Below, one piece after another: positions 21,685 to 31,620 of a stretch of 64,000 nt of DNA; positions within the stretch are counted from its first letter, which is position 1; every line of letters begins with the position of its first letter. The DNA lies in assembly GCA_034440615.1 (NCBI GenBank), contig JAOTOM010003918.1, positions 62,001 to 126,000 on the forward strand, written 5' to 3'. The notes under the pieces are model-generated. The model did not search any database, had not been told where the DNA came from, and saw only the letters and a list, made by a program, of their open reading frames with translations. This DNA comes from Ashinkailepas kermadecensis. Taxonomy: Eukaryota > Arthropoda > Thecostraca > Neolepadidae. The translations under genes were made by a program, and so were the position numbers.

Positions 21685-23757
21685 CGGATCATTACCGTCC
21701 GCTCAACCAGACGAGTCGACGCTGACGCCCTGTGTCTAGACATGCTACTAGCAGACTGGGACCATGTCTACAGCGCTGAGACCACCGCGGAGAAGTGGCA
21801 AGCGTGGCAAGTGACATGGGGGCCCATCATCGACGCGCATATGCCTCTTCGAACCGTGAAGCTGACTCACTCACCTCTACCCTGGCTAGAAAACAACGAA
21901 GTGCTCCGGGAGTGCATGGCCAACCGAGACAGAGCCCGGGAGGAGCGTGACCAGGACAGGGGTGATGACACCAAACAGCAAGCCTTCAGGGACGCGAGAA
22001 ACGCCGTGAAGAGAGCTCAGTGCAAGGCCAGCACCGAGTTCTTCGCCACGTCCTACCGGAACAGCAGATCGATGACGTGGCAGGACATCCGCAAGTTTAT
22101 CGTGGCCTCGAAGAAACCGGAACCCAGAACCGCATCACCACCTCATAGTAATCCGACATGGGCATCTGAACTGAACTCATTCTTTGTCCGTGCGGGAGCA
22201 GATGTCGCTAGTGATCTGGCTCAGCGAGAGCAGGGGGCGCCACTGTACCCACGCCCTCCGTTGGTGTGTGCGGATTCTTTTCAGGTGCGGACAGTGAGGC
22301 TACCAGAATTGTCGCTGGCGCTTAGTAGTGTAAAGTCACGCGCGTGCGGTAGTGATGGCATCACGGTCGATATGCTGAGGTTGACATTCCCTGTCATAGG
22401 ACCGCACCTTTTACATGTGGTAAACAGCTCGCTAAGATCTGGAGAGGTGCCGGCTGAGTGGAAGGAAGCGATTGTGTTACCTTTGCACAAAAAAGGAGAT
22501 CGCACTGACCCAGCTAACTTTAGGCCCATTTCAATTCTCAATGTTGTTGGCAAACTATGTGAAAAACTGGTAAATTTGCAGTTGTCGTCTTATTTGGATA
22601 GAAATCATGTATTTGTTAGAAACCAACACGGCTTTCGCTTCGGCCACTCAACCGAAACCGCCATGTTGGAGACAATGTCGTACTTGACGTCAAACCGCGA
22701 TCGTGGTCAGATTTCCGTCTTGTTGACCGCTGATACGTCCCGTGCCTTTGATTCGGTGGAGCACGACCGTCTTCTGGACAAACTCGGTTGGTACGGGATC
22801 AGTGACCACTGGTTCAGGGACTGGCTGAGTGACCGCACCCAAAGAATAAAGGACAGTTCCGCTGGACCCCTGCCGGTGACGCACGGCGTCGTCCAGGGGT
22901 CCCAGCTAGGACCAAAATTATTTTTGATTTTCACTAATGATCTGGTCTCACATCTAAATTGTGGTAAGCAAGTTTCATATGCAGATGACATTCAATTTTT
23001 GGACTCTGATTCGGATATTTCCAGGCTTATACAGCGTGTCGAAGACACACTCAGCGTCGCCCAAAATTGGTTCACTCAGAGCCGACTCAAAATTAACCCA
23101 AGCAAAACTGAGCTCTTGATCATTAAACCCCTGCGCAAAAAGTCAGCCCCGTTCAGCATCCAGTTTGGAAACAACAAAATTGAGGCTTCGCCTCACGCTA
23201 AGATTCTAGGGGTATTCGTGGATTTGGCTCTTACATGGGAAAAGCAAGTGTCGCAGGTCACTCGGCGGTGTTATTTTGTTCTCGTCGGGCTTTCAAAATT
23301 ACGTCACAAAATTCCGCGTGAGACAAAGAAACTTCTTGTTCAGGCTCTCGTTTTCCCACACCTTCAGTATTGTTTGACAGTTTGGGGAGGTTGTAACAAA
23401 TCGCAGAAATACAGAATTCAAAAGATCATAAATTTCGGCGCTCGTATCGTTTCCGGCCAGCACAGACGAGAACACATAACGCCCACCCTTGAGGCGCTGG
23501 GCTGGCCGAGGGTCGAGAGGATGGTCGAAGAGCGGGATGTGGCCATGGTCGAGAGGCTCTTGTCTACATCCGTCCCTCCTAGCTTGGCAGAGTGTCTCAC
23601 CTGTCGTGACGAAGTCTCCAGTAGGCGGACACGAGGTACAGACGCAGATATGCTCGAGCTACCTAGGATTAGGACTGAATTCGCCAGACACAACTTCCCA
23701 TATAGGGCAATCGCGGCATGGAATGAGAAGTTGAGGAAGGATGCTGGCCACCCGTGA
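21685..23757 (+). CDS. CR1-like LINE reverse transcriptase (5'-truncated, open frame)
   Basis: About 690 codons are uninterrupted. They cover the post-endonuclease linker (WGPIIDAHMPLRTVKL), then RT blocks: KSRACGSDGITVDML, IVLPLHKKGDRTDPANFRPIS, NQHGFRFGHSTETAMLE, LLTADTSRAFDSVEH, HGVVQGSQLGPKLFLIFTND and the catalytic box YADD (22,978-22,989). The thumb has KILGVFVDLALTWEKQV and a C-terminal region ending KDAGHP. The open frame continues upstream to 21,184, but only through out-of-frame gag of the host element. The endonuclease is absent, so it cannot transpose alone. The lack of stops suggests a young copy. The real start codon, if any, is unknown. Confidence 0.8.
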   Translation, partial: RIITVRSTRRVDADALCLDMLLADWDHVYSAETTAEKWQAWQVTWGPIIDAHMPLRTVKLTHSPLPWLENNEVLRECMANRDRAREERDQDRGDDTKQQAFRDARNAVKRAQCKASTEFFATSYRNSRSMTWQDIRKFIVASKKPEPRTASPPHSNPTWASELNSFFVRAGADVASDLAQREQGAPLYPRPPLVCADSFQVRTVRLPELSLALSSVKSRACGSDGITVDMLRLTFPVIGPHLLHVVNSSLRSGEVPAEWKEAIVLPLHKKGDRTDPANFRPISILNVVGKLCEKLVNLQLSSYLDRNHVFVRNQHGFRFGHSTETAMLETMSYLTSNRDRGQISVLLTADTSRAFDSVEHDRLLDKLGWYGISDHWFRDWLSDRTQRIKDSSAGPLPVTHGVVQGSQLGPKLFLIFTNDLVSHLNCGKQVSYADDIQFLDSDSDISRLIQRVEDTLSVAQNWFTQSRLKINPSKTELLIIKPLRKKSAPFSIQFGNNKIEASPHAKILGVFVDLALTWEKQVSQVTRRCYFVLVGLSKLRHKIPRETKKLLVQALVFPHLQYCLTVWGGCNKSQKYRIQKIINFGARIVSGQHRREHITPTLEALGWPRVERMVEERDVAMVERLLSTSVPPSLAECLTCRDEVSSRRTRGTDADMLELPRIRTEFARHNFPYRAIAAWNEKLRKDAGHP

Positions 23758-23950
23758 TATAGTGCTGCATACGCTCATCTCAAATGTGCTTTATTATTGT
23801 TAGATTTTAAATCAGGAGACGGTCAGTAGGCATTTTATCTTATATTTTCAACTGTGATTTGACGAGAGGGCTGAAAAGCCATGACGTACATGCCTTGTTT
23901 CTACATTGCCTGGACTATGGAGACCTCAATATATGATTGATTGATTGATT
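23758..23950 (+). other. 3' UTR and TGAT tail of the nested CR1-like LINE
   Basis: The stretch runs from the RT stop codon to the tandem TGAT repeat that ends the insert. Short microsatellite tails in place of poly(A) are usual in CR1/L2-type elements. Confidence 0.7.
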
Positions 23951-24109
23951 CCCTCTCCCGGTCCCCGAGCCCGGACAACCCCAGGGATCCAGAGCTCCCC
24001 TCCCCTACATCAGAGTCTTTCGACTCCTATGAGTCGGACGACGCCGCCACACCCTCCCCGCCGCACACACGCCTGCGGGGGCGTGATTACCACCACCAGC
24101 ACTAATGCA
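23951..24109 (+). pseudogene. I-group LINE E/F, end of ORF1 and TAATG junction
   Basis: The Pro/Ser-rich gag tail resumes after the nested insert and ends SDDAATPSPPHTRLRGRDYH before TAA at 24,105-24,107. The stop overlaps ATG 24,107-24,109, giving TAATG, the same junction as in element A. Here the ORF1 tail is in frame with the stop. Confidence 0.7.
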
Positions 24110-25728
24110 GACACCCACCACTGAATTCTTGCTCCAATGGAATACGAGGTCACTCATCCCATTGGGCAGAATTCAAGGAATATACCATCAAAAATAAACC
24201 ATTGATTGCCGCAGTTCAGGAGACCAGATGGCGCGACAATGACCCATATCAATTTAATATATTTGGCTATACCCTCTATACCCATAACAGAAATTTTACA
24301 CCCCGCGGCGGCGGGGTTGCCTTATATGTCTCGAATACCCTTCTTCATCGTCCGATCACCATTCCCAATGACCTGAATTTCGTTGCAGTGTCTGTCCAAA
24401 TTGTACAACTAGAGCTAACTGTACTCTACCTTTACCTTTCCCCCTCTTCTACGCTATCCTTAGCTTATGTAACCAATCTCTCCGGTCTCTTTCCACACCC
24501 CTGTCCGGTGCTGGGCGACCTCAATGCCCGTCACCAGGCATGGGGTTGCCACAACACATCTCCGCGCGGACATCACATTGAAACACTCCTCAACACTCAC
24601 AACATGATCTTCCTAAATGACCAAACACCCACACACAGCACAGACATTGCTCCGTTCCGTCCGTCTGCCATTGACGTCTCTCGAGCTTCAGCTTCTATCT
24701 CACCACTTTTCTCCTGGCACGTCCAACCCGATCCCCTTTTTAGTGATCACTTTCCCATCCACGTTACACTCGAACGCTCAGCCCAGTCTAGAGACCGTAT
24801 ATTTATTCCAAACTGGAACGTTCGCAAAGCGAAATGGCCGTCTTTTACCAAGGAAATTGATAATCTCATCCCGCCCCAGTCTCACCCCCCAATTTCAGCA
24901 TTGCTTGATACCATATTACTCGCGGCAGAAAAACACGTACCCAAAACTCGCCGACCATCCGACCGTAAGCACGCGCCGTGGTGGAACGACGAGTGCCAAC
25001 GAGCCGTCGCCTTGCGACGGCGGGCTGAGCGGAAATTTCGTAAAAACCTCACCGTACAAAACATGGTAGAAGCCCGCGAGGCAAAACTACGTTGTCAGCA
25101 AATTATCCTTTCGGCCAAAAAACGTAGCTGGCAACTCCACTCCGACACATTCAATCGAACTACTCCCATCTCCCAAATCTGTACTCAAATTAGCTCCTTC
25201 ACCAATGGCAGAGCCCCACACCGCGCATTCCCACAACTGACAATTAATCAACAGAAAATAACAGAACCTACAGCCGTCGTGGAACACTTCGCCACCTATT
25301 ACTCTGACATATCCTCCAACGCTCAATACTCACAGCACACCACCTCATTCCTCCGCAACACTCTTGCCACCTGTCACTTTGGCCCCGACAACTCTGAGCC
25401 CTAAAACTCCCTCTTTACCCTCTATGAACTAAATTTATCCCTCTAAAAAGCAAGAAATACAACTGTTGGACCTGATCGGCTGGCATATCCCTGCTTTCAA
25501 AACCTCTCTGACCACGGCAAAGACAACCTCCTCTCGACACTAAATCAATTATGGACTGACGGTACTTTCCCAGCTTCCTGGTCTACCAGCACTATCATTC
25601 CTATCGCCAAACCTTTCAAACCTCGACACCTCCCCTCCAGCTATCGCCCTATCTCTCTCACTAGTTGTGCTTGCAAAATATTTGAGCGCATGGTCAATGG
25701 ACGAATCAGAGTCTATCTTGAAAACAAC
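24107..25728 (+). pseudogene. I-group LINE F, ORF2 endonuclease and RT start
   Basis: After the ATG (MQTPTTEFLLQWNTRSL) a frameshift near 24,160-24,200 leads into a 400-residue open frame. The endonuclease has VQETRWRDND (catalytic Glu), PRGGGVALYV, VLGDLNARHQAWGC (catalytic Asp; the usual DFN is DLN) and PLFSDHFPIHV (SDH). The linker holds WNDECQRAVALRRRAERK, the landmark also seen in C and D. Stops at about 25,402-25,404 and 25,444 and altered residues precede RT blocks IIPIAKPF, YRPISLTSCACKIFERM and a halt at about 25,728. This is the best-preserved I-group endonuclease in the window. Confidence 0.85.
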
Positions 25729-25915
25729 AAAACTGACCTGCTGCAGTTTTCGTGCCGGGTGTGGAACACGTGCTCCTTGAAAAATTCCTCGCCGCCCGCT
25801 GGCCGGCAGTGATAAATTCCCAAAGTCCGGTCTGCTCGTGTGCCAGCCTGCTGTTCGGACGACGGGTTGGCGCGCCGAGCAGTGCAATCACCAGTCAGAT
25901 ATTCGTGTGCAACCC

Positions 25916-26540
25916 ACGCTGTGACGTCACAGGGCTACCCATGCATTCAGACGTCGCATGGCTACCCATGCATTTAGACGCGCAGGCTACCCAGAAGTAA
26001 GGGGCCGAAGGGCACCCAAAAATTAAAACGTCGCATGGCTACCCATGCAGTCAGGCGTCGCATGGCTACCCATGGATTCAGACGTTACATGGCTACCCAC
26101 GTATTCAGAAAATGCATGGCTACCCATGCAGTCAGACATCACATGCCTACCAATGTATTCCTTGGGTTATTTTACGACGCATTCAACCGCTAGGTCATAT
26201 AGCGTCGCCAACCTCTCACGCCGATTGGTCGCGGGTGGACTCGGTGAATACCGTCGGTTGTGAGATTCGAACCCACAATCTTGCGATCAAGAGTCCGACG
26301 CTCTACCAACTGAGCCACCGCGGCCCCTGTATTCAGTATATCCCATCTGAATACATGGGTAGATACCCATGTATTTAGACTACACATGTCTACCCATGTA
26401 TTCAGATGTCACGTGGCTATCCATATATTCAGACGTTACATGGCTACCCATGCAGTAAGGAGTGACATAGCTACCCGTGTATTCAGACGATACATGGCTA
26501 CCCATGCAGTCAGACGTCACATGTCTACTTGGTAATTGCT
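25916..26540. repeat. 27-bp minisatellite (CATGGCTACCCATGCA unit)
   Basis: About 16 diverged copies of a 27-bp unit, roughly GACGTCRCATGGCTACCCAT then GCAKTCA, occupy this interval and are split by a SINE at 26,165-26,327. Each unit contains CATGG-CTAC-CCATG, a small inverted repeat, so every repeat could form a mini-hairpin. Confidence 0.85.
26165..26327 (-). mobile_element. tRNA-Lys-like SINE sharing a body with the Val-like SINEs
   Basis: On the minus strand the head starts at 26,327 (GGGGCCGCGGTGGCTCAGTT), has loop CTCTTGA with anticodon CTT (26,289-26,291, lysine) and B box GGTTCGAATC. The body CGCGACCAATCGGCGTGAGA and the end (CGTCGTAAAAT) match the Val-headed SINEs, although the heads differ. 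It lies within the 27-bp minisatellite. TGTATTC flanks both sides, but that string is also part of the satellite. Confidence 0.8.
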
Positions 26541-27730
26541 AAATAATGCCTGCTTATATACTAATGGGCAAGTGATTAGTCACGAAAGCAAGCGAAGATG
26601 ATTTTGAAGCCTGACTGACTCGACCTGGGACGCTGTATAACCCATGCAGTGGATGCGCCCAAAACTAGCTAACAAACTGACCGGATCTGAATGACCCACC
26701 CCGTCTGGACCCATGTTTAATGTTATCAATGTAATTGCATTCATCTGTGTTAATTCTTGCATAACTATTCCAACAGAAAATACACTGCTTTGTTTCACGA
26801 ATTCCATGTTTTTAAGTCAAGATCCTTATATTAACCCAATGTGACCTCCGTTGGCCTCATTATCGGTCAAAAGAAGAATATATGGTGTGCTTCGGGCTCT
26901 CCGCGACCAGACGTTTCTGTGGTATTTTGCAATTTATCCCAGCTTGCGAAAATCAGACGTTAGTGGAGGGGAGGTTCAGGAGCCCCCTCCCCAGACCGGC
27001 CAAGGTGGACGTGCCGGCCGGTCCGGCGAGGGCTTTAGCTGCAAGATAATGCACCTGTATTTCCCACAATGTATGTTATGATCGCGGAGCTTTATGTTAC
27101 TGGACGGTCACTATTTTGCGCCATCTAAGGGAACTTAGCGACGAAGCATGTCTGCGATACTGATGCGGAATACTACCCTGCACTGGAGTAAGATTAGTTT
27201 GATTAGCGTTCACTCTCGCGTACCTTTGCAATCAGGATCCGCAAGCAGGACAATCTCTCGCTCGCTGACTTCGGAGACTCACCGACAAGTCTGCTCAATA
27301 CCCTGGCAAAGTCGCATACCATGGCAATACCATGGGATGATTAACGCCTCGGAGGCCATGCTTGATAGCCGCGGCGTGCTTACCTGTCGCCATGCCACGC
27401 CGGTTTGTTTCGTGAATTCATCACAGCAGTGTTCGGCGTCACGCTCAGTAAGGACAAACATGCATTCCCCGCCAGTCCGCCAGTTCTAGTTTGCGAAATT
27501 ATTTTTGCGCATTGCGGCTCAGTGGCATGCACACGACATTTCCGCCTCGCGTTGTATTCCCTGAACACCGCGAACATTGTAAAATGATGTGCAATCAAAC
27601 ACCGGGCATTGCTGTTTGATCGTCCCTGGCAGCAACACATCAACTCGCTGCGGCTCTGAATTTCCCCATGCATGTCGAACTTCGTGTGCGGTGTACGCGA
27701 CGTGGTGTCTGCACACAGAGAAATATTGAC
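26541..27730. other. No gene recognised
   Basis: No conserved domain is seen on either strand. A GGGGAGG...CCCCCTCCCC patch near 26,975-27,000 may be a decayed transposon end. Small CCATGG palindromes lie near 27,318-27,340. Confidence 0.4.
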
Positions 27731-28120
27731 CCCGAAAATCCGGGTATTTAATAGTACCAAAACGGCATGGTATTTGCGGGTTCTCGTACCCGTAACAACC
27801 GTTTCAGTCTACCCACATCCAGTGAAATACCCAAATAATTAGCGTCCCGTTACCCTTGAAATTCTACTCATGCCACACCATTATGCCAGGTTTTACTACA
27901 CGTCAATTTCTGCTCACGGTACCCTAATATTCTAGGTTTTGATATGCTCGAATTTCCGCTCATGCTTCGCCTCTCATCCATGTAGGTTAGCAGTACCTAA
28001 ATTATTGGTGTACAGCGACGCCATTTTTCCGGGTTTTTCTTCGCCCAGAAAATTGGTACGGAATAGTACCGAATCGGCACAATTTTTACGGGTACCATTG
28101 GAGTTTGTCTACCCACTGAT
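27731..28120. repeat. Diverged tandem duplication, about 310-bp spacing
   Basis: A block containing AATAGTACC, CGGCA, ACGGGT/GCGGGT and GTCTACCCAC occurs at about 27,735-27,815 and again at about 28,045-28,118 with the same internal order. It looks like two units of an old tandem repeat. No coding potential is apparent. Confidence 0.5.
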
Positions 28121-28189
28121 GGGTCGACTTACTGGAATAAATAACAAGGTGTTACACGAAATTGTATTACAGATCCTGGGCCAGAAACA

Positions 28190-28204
28190 TATGTATGTAT
28201 ATGT

Positions 28205-28277
<73 letters not shown>

Positions 28278-28371
28278 TATATATATACATACATACATAC
28301 ATACATGCATACATACATACATGCATGCATACATACATACATACATACATACACACATATATATATGTACA

Positions 28372-28417
<46 letters not shown>
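28190..28417. repeat. AT and CATA microsatellite
   Basis: A (TA)n run at about 28,207-28,290 is followed by CATA/CATG tetranucleotides (28,287-28,350) and a second (TA)n run to 28,416. Open frames across it in both strands are artefacts of the repeat. Confidence 0.95.
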
Positions 28418-28420
<3 letters not shown>

Positions 28421-29515
28421 TGGTACACAGGACGATCGGAAATGCAACAGAACGATCCGGTCAGTATCGGGACGAATCTCGGCCAGTATCGTAACAAGCT
28501 AGACAACGAACCGATAATGAGCAAAATATCAGCCATCCGTCAGAAGACACGCAAAATGCACAACTTGCTCCGAAAAAAAATCCCGTTAGTGTCGGACTAC
28601 AAAGGACGAATCCGCCACAAACAGGATGATCCAGCCAACGAACATATAACTATGAAGAGCTCCATGTTGTCCTTCGGAACACGCTCGCGCAATTAAAGCA
28701 CCTTGCTCAGAAAATCTCCCCTGTATCTGACGACGTATGACAAACAGGTCAAGAACGAAACGGCCCGGCAAATAAACAGATCACGGGTAATACTGCACTG
28801 ATATTGTTTTCTTTTAAAGATAAAACTGTTCCGAACTGCTGGGAGTCTCTCCTCTCCTCAACTACGCATGACTAACCGACCACGAATAGAACTGCCCAGC
28901 ATACGAGCACACAGCACAACACAAAACACCTTGATCCGGAAATCTCTCCTGTCAATGCCTGTTGCCGATAGACACCTACCGGTACTAACTATCGTACTTT
29001 CCTATACATATCTCGCGGTGTCACAAACTCATCAACAGGCACCTGCCGGTATCTGGCGGTGAGTGCCAATCGGGGTCACACGTCCGACTCGTGGCACAAT
29101 TTCACCACCACAGAGGGCAGCTTAGACCCGTCGTCGATATGTGGTACAACGTTCTGCACGAAAGGTTCCAGGGGTTTCACCTTCCGGGTGAAGTTCATGT
29201 TGAACACGGAGTGCCGAGTGCCCGATCAAAGATGTCCTCGAGGCGACTGGCGGTGCTCAGCAACGGATGGCATCCCGCCGTCACCACATATTCCCCCTCA
29301 CCACTCAAGCTGACGCACATGGTGCCCACCCCTTCAATACCGCCACGGTCGCACAGTATCTTGGCAACGAAATACAACGCCTGCTCTGAAATCACATGAC
29401 ATTTCAGTGATGTCATGTCGTAGTGTGCTACGAAATGTGGCAAAAGATACCATTGCTTACCACACATTTACACGTACACACAAACACATATACGCACACA
29501 TGAATACGCCAAAAA
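28418..29515. other. No gene recognised; weak internal repetition
   Basis: Three diverged blocks resembling CACCTTGCTCAGAAAATCTC occur near 28,560, 28,700 and 28,927, which hints at an old repeat. A short CATGTGATTTCAGAG-like inverted pair surrounds 29,385-29,415 (ATGACATTTCA/TGATGTCAT). No protein family is visible. Confidence 0.4.
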
Positions 29516-29516
29516 T

Positions 29517-29605
29517 GTGGTGGTGGTTATTGGCTTTACGACGCGTCGACTATTCTGAGTTACATAGCGTCGTCAATATTTCACGTCGATTGATCGCGTA
29601 TGCAG
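29517..29605 (-). mobile_element. SINE body fragment, diverged
   Basis: TGGTTATTGGCTTTACGACG through CGTCGATTGATCGCG matches the body of the Val/Lys SINEs with many changes, but the tRNA head is missing. It sits 110 bp from a full copy at 29,713. Confidence 0.75.
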
Positions 29606-29712
29606 TACTGCAAGTTTTCATCGGCTTCTGAACCTGCAACACAAGCTTCTTCCAAATTTACAATATGATTAACCCTTGCAATGCGGAAAGACTCCTGACA
29701 TTGCGGGGATGG

Positions 29713-29865
29713 TTGGTTATTGGTTTTACGACACGTCGACCGTTGAGTCATGTAGCGTCTCTCACGCCGATTGGTCGCGGGCGAAGAGTAGCGACAGGTG
29801 AGACTCGAGCCCACAACCTTTCGATTGTGAGACGAGCATCTTGCCCCTAGACCACTCGTCCCCTC
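29713..29865 (-). mobile_element. tRNA-Val-like SINE with 15-bp target duplication
   Basis: A full copy: head GGGGACGAGTGGTCTAGGGG, anticodon loop CTCACAA, B box GGCTCGAGTC, body and ACCAATAACCAA end. ACATTGCGGGGATGG flanks it exactly at 29,698-29,712 and 29,866-29,880. Such duplications mark LINE-mediated insertion. The perfect duplication suggests a fairly recent event. The copy lacks about 7 bp in the body relative to the others. Confidence 0.92.
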
Positions 29866-29880
29866 ACATTGCGGGGATGG

Positions 29881-30435
29881 CTAACTTGAACCCCACTAAC
29901 GTTTGCTATAAGTAAGATGGAGATGCGGTAAATAGCATGGTACAGCTATATCCTTGGGCTTTCAGAGTTACTCGACACATTTTCTCTATCTCTTTTGGCT
30001 GACCTCCCAGGTCAAGCTACACACATCAATGCTCAGGTGCAGTCAGATATTCGTCCTGGCCGTCGTTTTCAGACCCTGGTCGCAAAACAAACGTGATTTC
30101 GTATTTCAAGCTTGGGCAGTGTCCTGCAATTCATTCTTTGTAGAGTGGAGGAGGAAAGTGATGCCGAAAACCAACTGATATAAAAAAGAGGTACAAATGT
30201 ATATAGATAATGCCTATTGATGAGTTCTTTTTTGCGGCCTTTGTTGATTGTTTGTGGTGGTTCTGTTAGGAGTGTATCTGCTGTCTTTACCGGTCAGCAG
30301 TGCTGCTGTCAGAAGCCATATACGCTTTTAAGGACACACTCACAGTCTGCAGGAAAAAGCAACAATGGCACTTAGTGATGTCAAAAAGGATTGTCATTAA
30401 CTGTGGATTAACACTCAACTTTCAGAAGTTCACAG
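29881..30435. other. No gene recognised
   Basis: No family or repeat could be named. The short open frames show no conserved motif. Confidence 0.4.
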
Positions 30436-30845
30436 CACCGAGCTTGAAAATAAACAAACCCAATATCTTATTTTTGGTACTATTTTGGTTGCGAACTCAA
30501 AAGGAAGCATTTGCAATGGAAATGAGTGGTCACTTCATATTACTCACATTGATAAACAAGGTATTACGAAACAAATATGGATAGCTAGTGAATGACCTAA
30601 AATTGCATGCTAATCCATACCTCTAGGCATAAATGCAGAAAAATTCCAAACTTGCTTTGTGTTGCCAAACCAGGTTTTCAGTACATTATTTCCGTCCGTC
30701 ACCATAGGTCTCACACCAAAGTTAAAATATATTGGTGTTGCTTCGACAATACTAAAATCCACGGTTGGTGATGGACATGGGGTCAGGCTAGGTTTTTTGG
30801 GTTTCAATTTCAGAAATTGAGAATGTGTTTTCAAGATAAATTTTG
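30436..30845. repeat. Dispersed repeat, copy 1
   Basis: Shared in order with copy 2 (30,990-31,400): GGCACTATTTTG-like, ATTTGCAATGG, GAGTGGTCAC, ATTGCAT near TCCATA, TTTTCAGTAC, and the region ATTGGTGTTGCTT...GGTTGG. Identity is moderate, so it is an old family. No coding function is evident. Confidence 0.7.
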
Positions 30846-30884
30846 TAGAATGAAAATCTGAAGAGAGGATAGCCTACGTTTAGC

Positions 30885-30965
30885 TAGGTTGGGTTATGTT
30901 AGGCTACATCATGCAAGGAAAAGTTAGGCTAAGTTAGGTACGTTATGTTAGGTTAGGTTGATTTG
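30885..30965. repeat. TTAGG-like tract
   Basis: Degenerate TTAGGTTAGG/TTAGGCTA units lie between copies 1 and 2 of the dispersed repeat, in the orientation opposite to the tracts at 655-905. Confidence 0.65.
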
Positions 30966-30989
30966 GGCTGGTTAAAAACATCATTCCTC

Positions 30990-31400
30990 ACAACATATTA
31001 CTCCACTCAAAGCTCCTCGTTTGGCACTATTTTGCTTCTCAACTCAACAGTAAATATTTGCAATGGCAAGGAGTGGTCACATTATGCTATTTACATTCAT
31101 AAACATGGTATTAAGAAAAATGGAAAGCTGCTGTACAACCCGAAATTGCATCCCTATCCATAGCCCTAGGCATAGCTGCGCAATGGCATATATTAACAAT
31201 TCCAAGTGATTGGTGTTGCCAAGCAAAGTTTTCAGTACCTACATAATCCCCATGCATCATCATAGGCATAATGTCAAACTTAGAAATTACTGGTGTTGCT
31301 TTGGCAACACCAAAAGCTAAGGTTGGAGATCTCTCACCAAGCCAGTGGGTTCCAATTATTTTCATAACATTCTCAGATTGAATCAGGAAAATGACAACTT
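30990..31400. repeat. Dispersed repeat, copy 2
   Basis: Aligned with copy 1 along most of its length. Its last part (GGTTGGAGATCTCTCACCAA through CAGATTGAATCAGGAAAATG) also matches a third copy at 45,945-46,030. Confidence 0.7.
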
Positions 31401-31620
31401 ATCTTTGGCAGGGCAGGGTCCAGGAGGTCCTCAACCACACCAAACAACTCGGGATCTTCAGTCATGCCAAAGGCACACAAAGTTCCAGCTCTGCTGAACT
31501 TTGGGTAAATATGTGCCTCATGGTACTTTTTTAATTCCTGGAATTTCTTTTTCCAATATAATGTGTATGAATTTGGATAATAACAGCTTATTTCCTCTGC
31601 AAATGTTACGTTTCATTCGG
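31401..31620. other. Flank of dispersed repeat; no gene
   Basis: Unrecognised sequence continues after copy 2 and may belong to the same repeat. GGGCAGGGTCCAGGAGGTCC near 31,408 has no match that I can see. Confidence 0.35.

Larger units (their letters stand above)
21666..23950 (+). mobile_element. CR1-like LINE nested in the gag of element E
   Basis: The 5'-truncated insert starts after its endonuclease and ends in a (TGAT)n tail at 23,933-23,950. CCCTCTC occurs at 21,659-21,665 and again at 23,951-23,957, a plausible 7-bp target duplication. Sequence on both sides is the Pro-rich gag of one I-group element, so the order of events is clear. Confidence 0.8.
19923..25728 (+). mobile_element. 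I-group LINE E/F, interrupted by a nested LINE and 3' truncated
   Basis: The parts, in order, are the 5' region, gag (20,424-21,658), a nested CR1-like insertion (21,666-23,950), the gag tail and TAATG junction (23,951-24,109), then endonuclease and the start of RT (24,107-25,728). Gag blocks match element A and ORF2 blocks match elements A, C and D. The element stops inside the RT fingers at about 25,728, where unrelated sequence begins. Confidence 0.75.

Noticed and set aside
26256..26327. Functional tRNA-Lys gene
   Set aside because: The same SINE body follows directly and the acceptor stem has no matching 3' strand.
28190..28420. Tyr/Ile-rich ORFs across the TA repeats (also 52,300-52,510)
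   Set aside because: They exist in many frames on both strands purely because of TA and CATA repetition.
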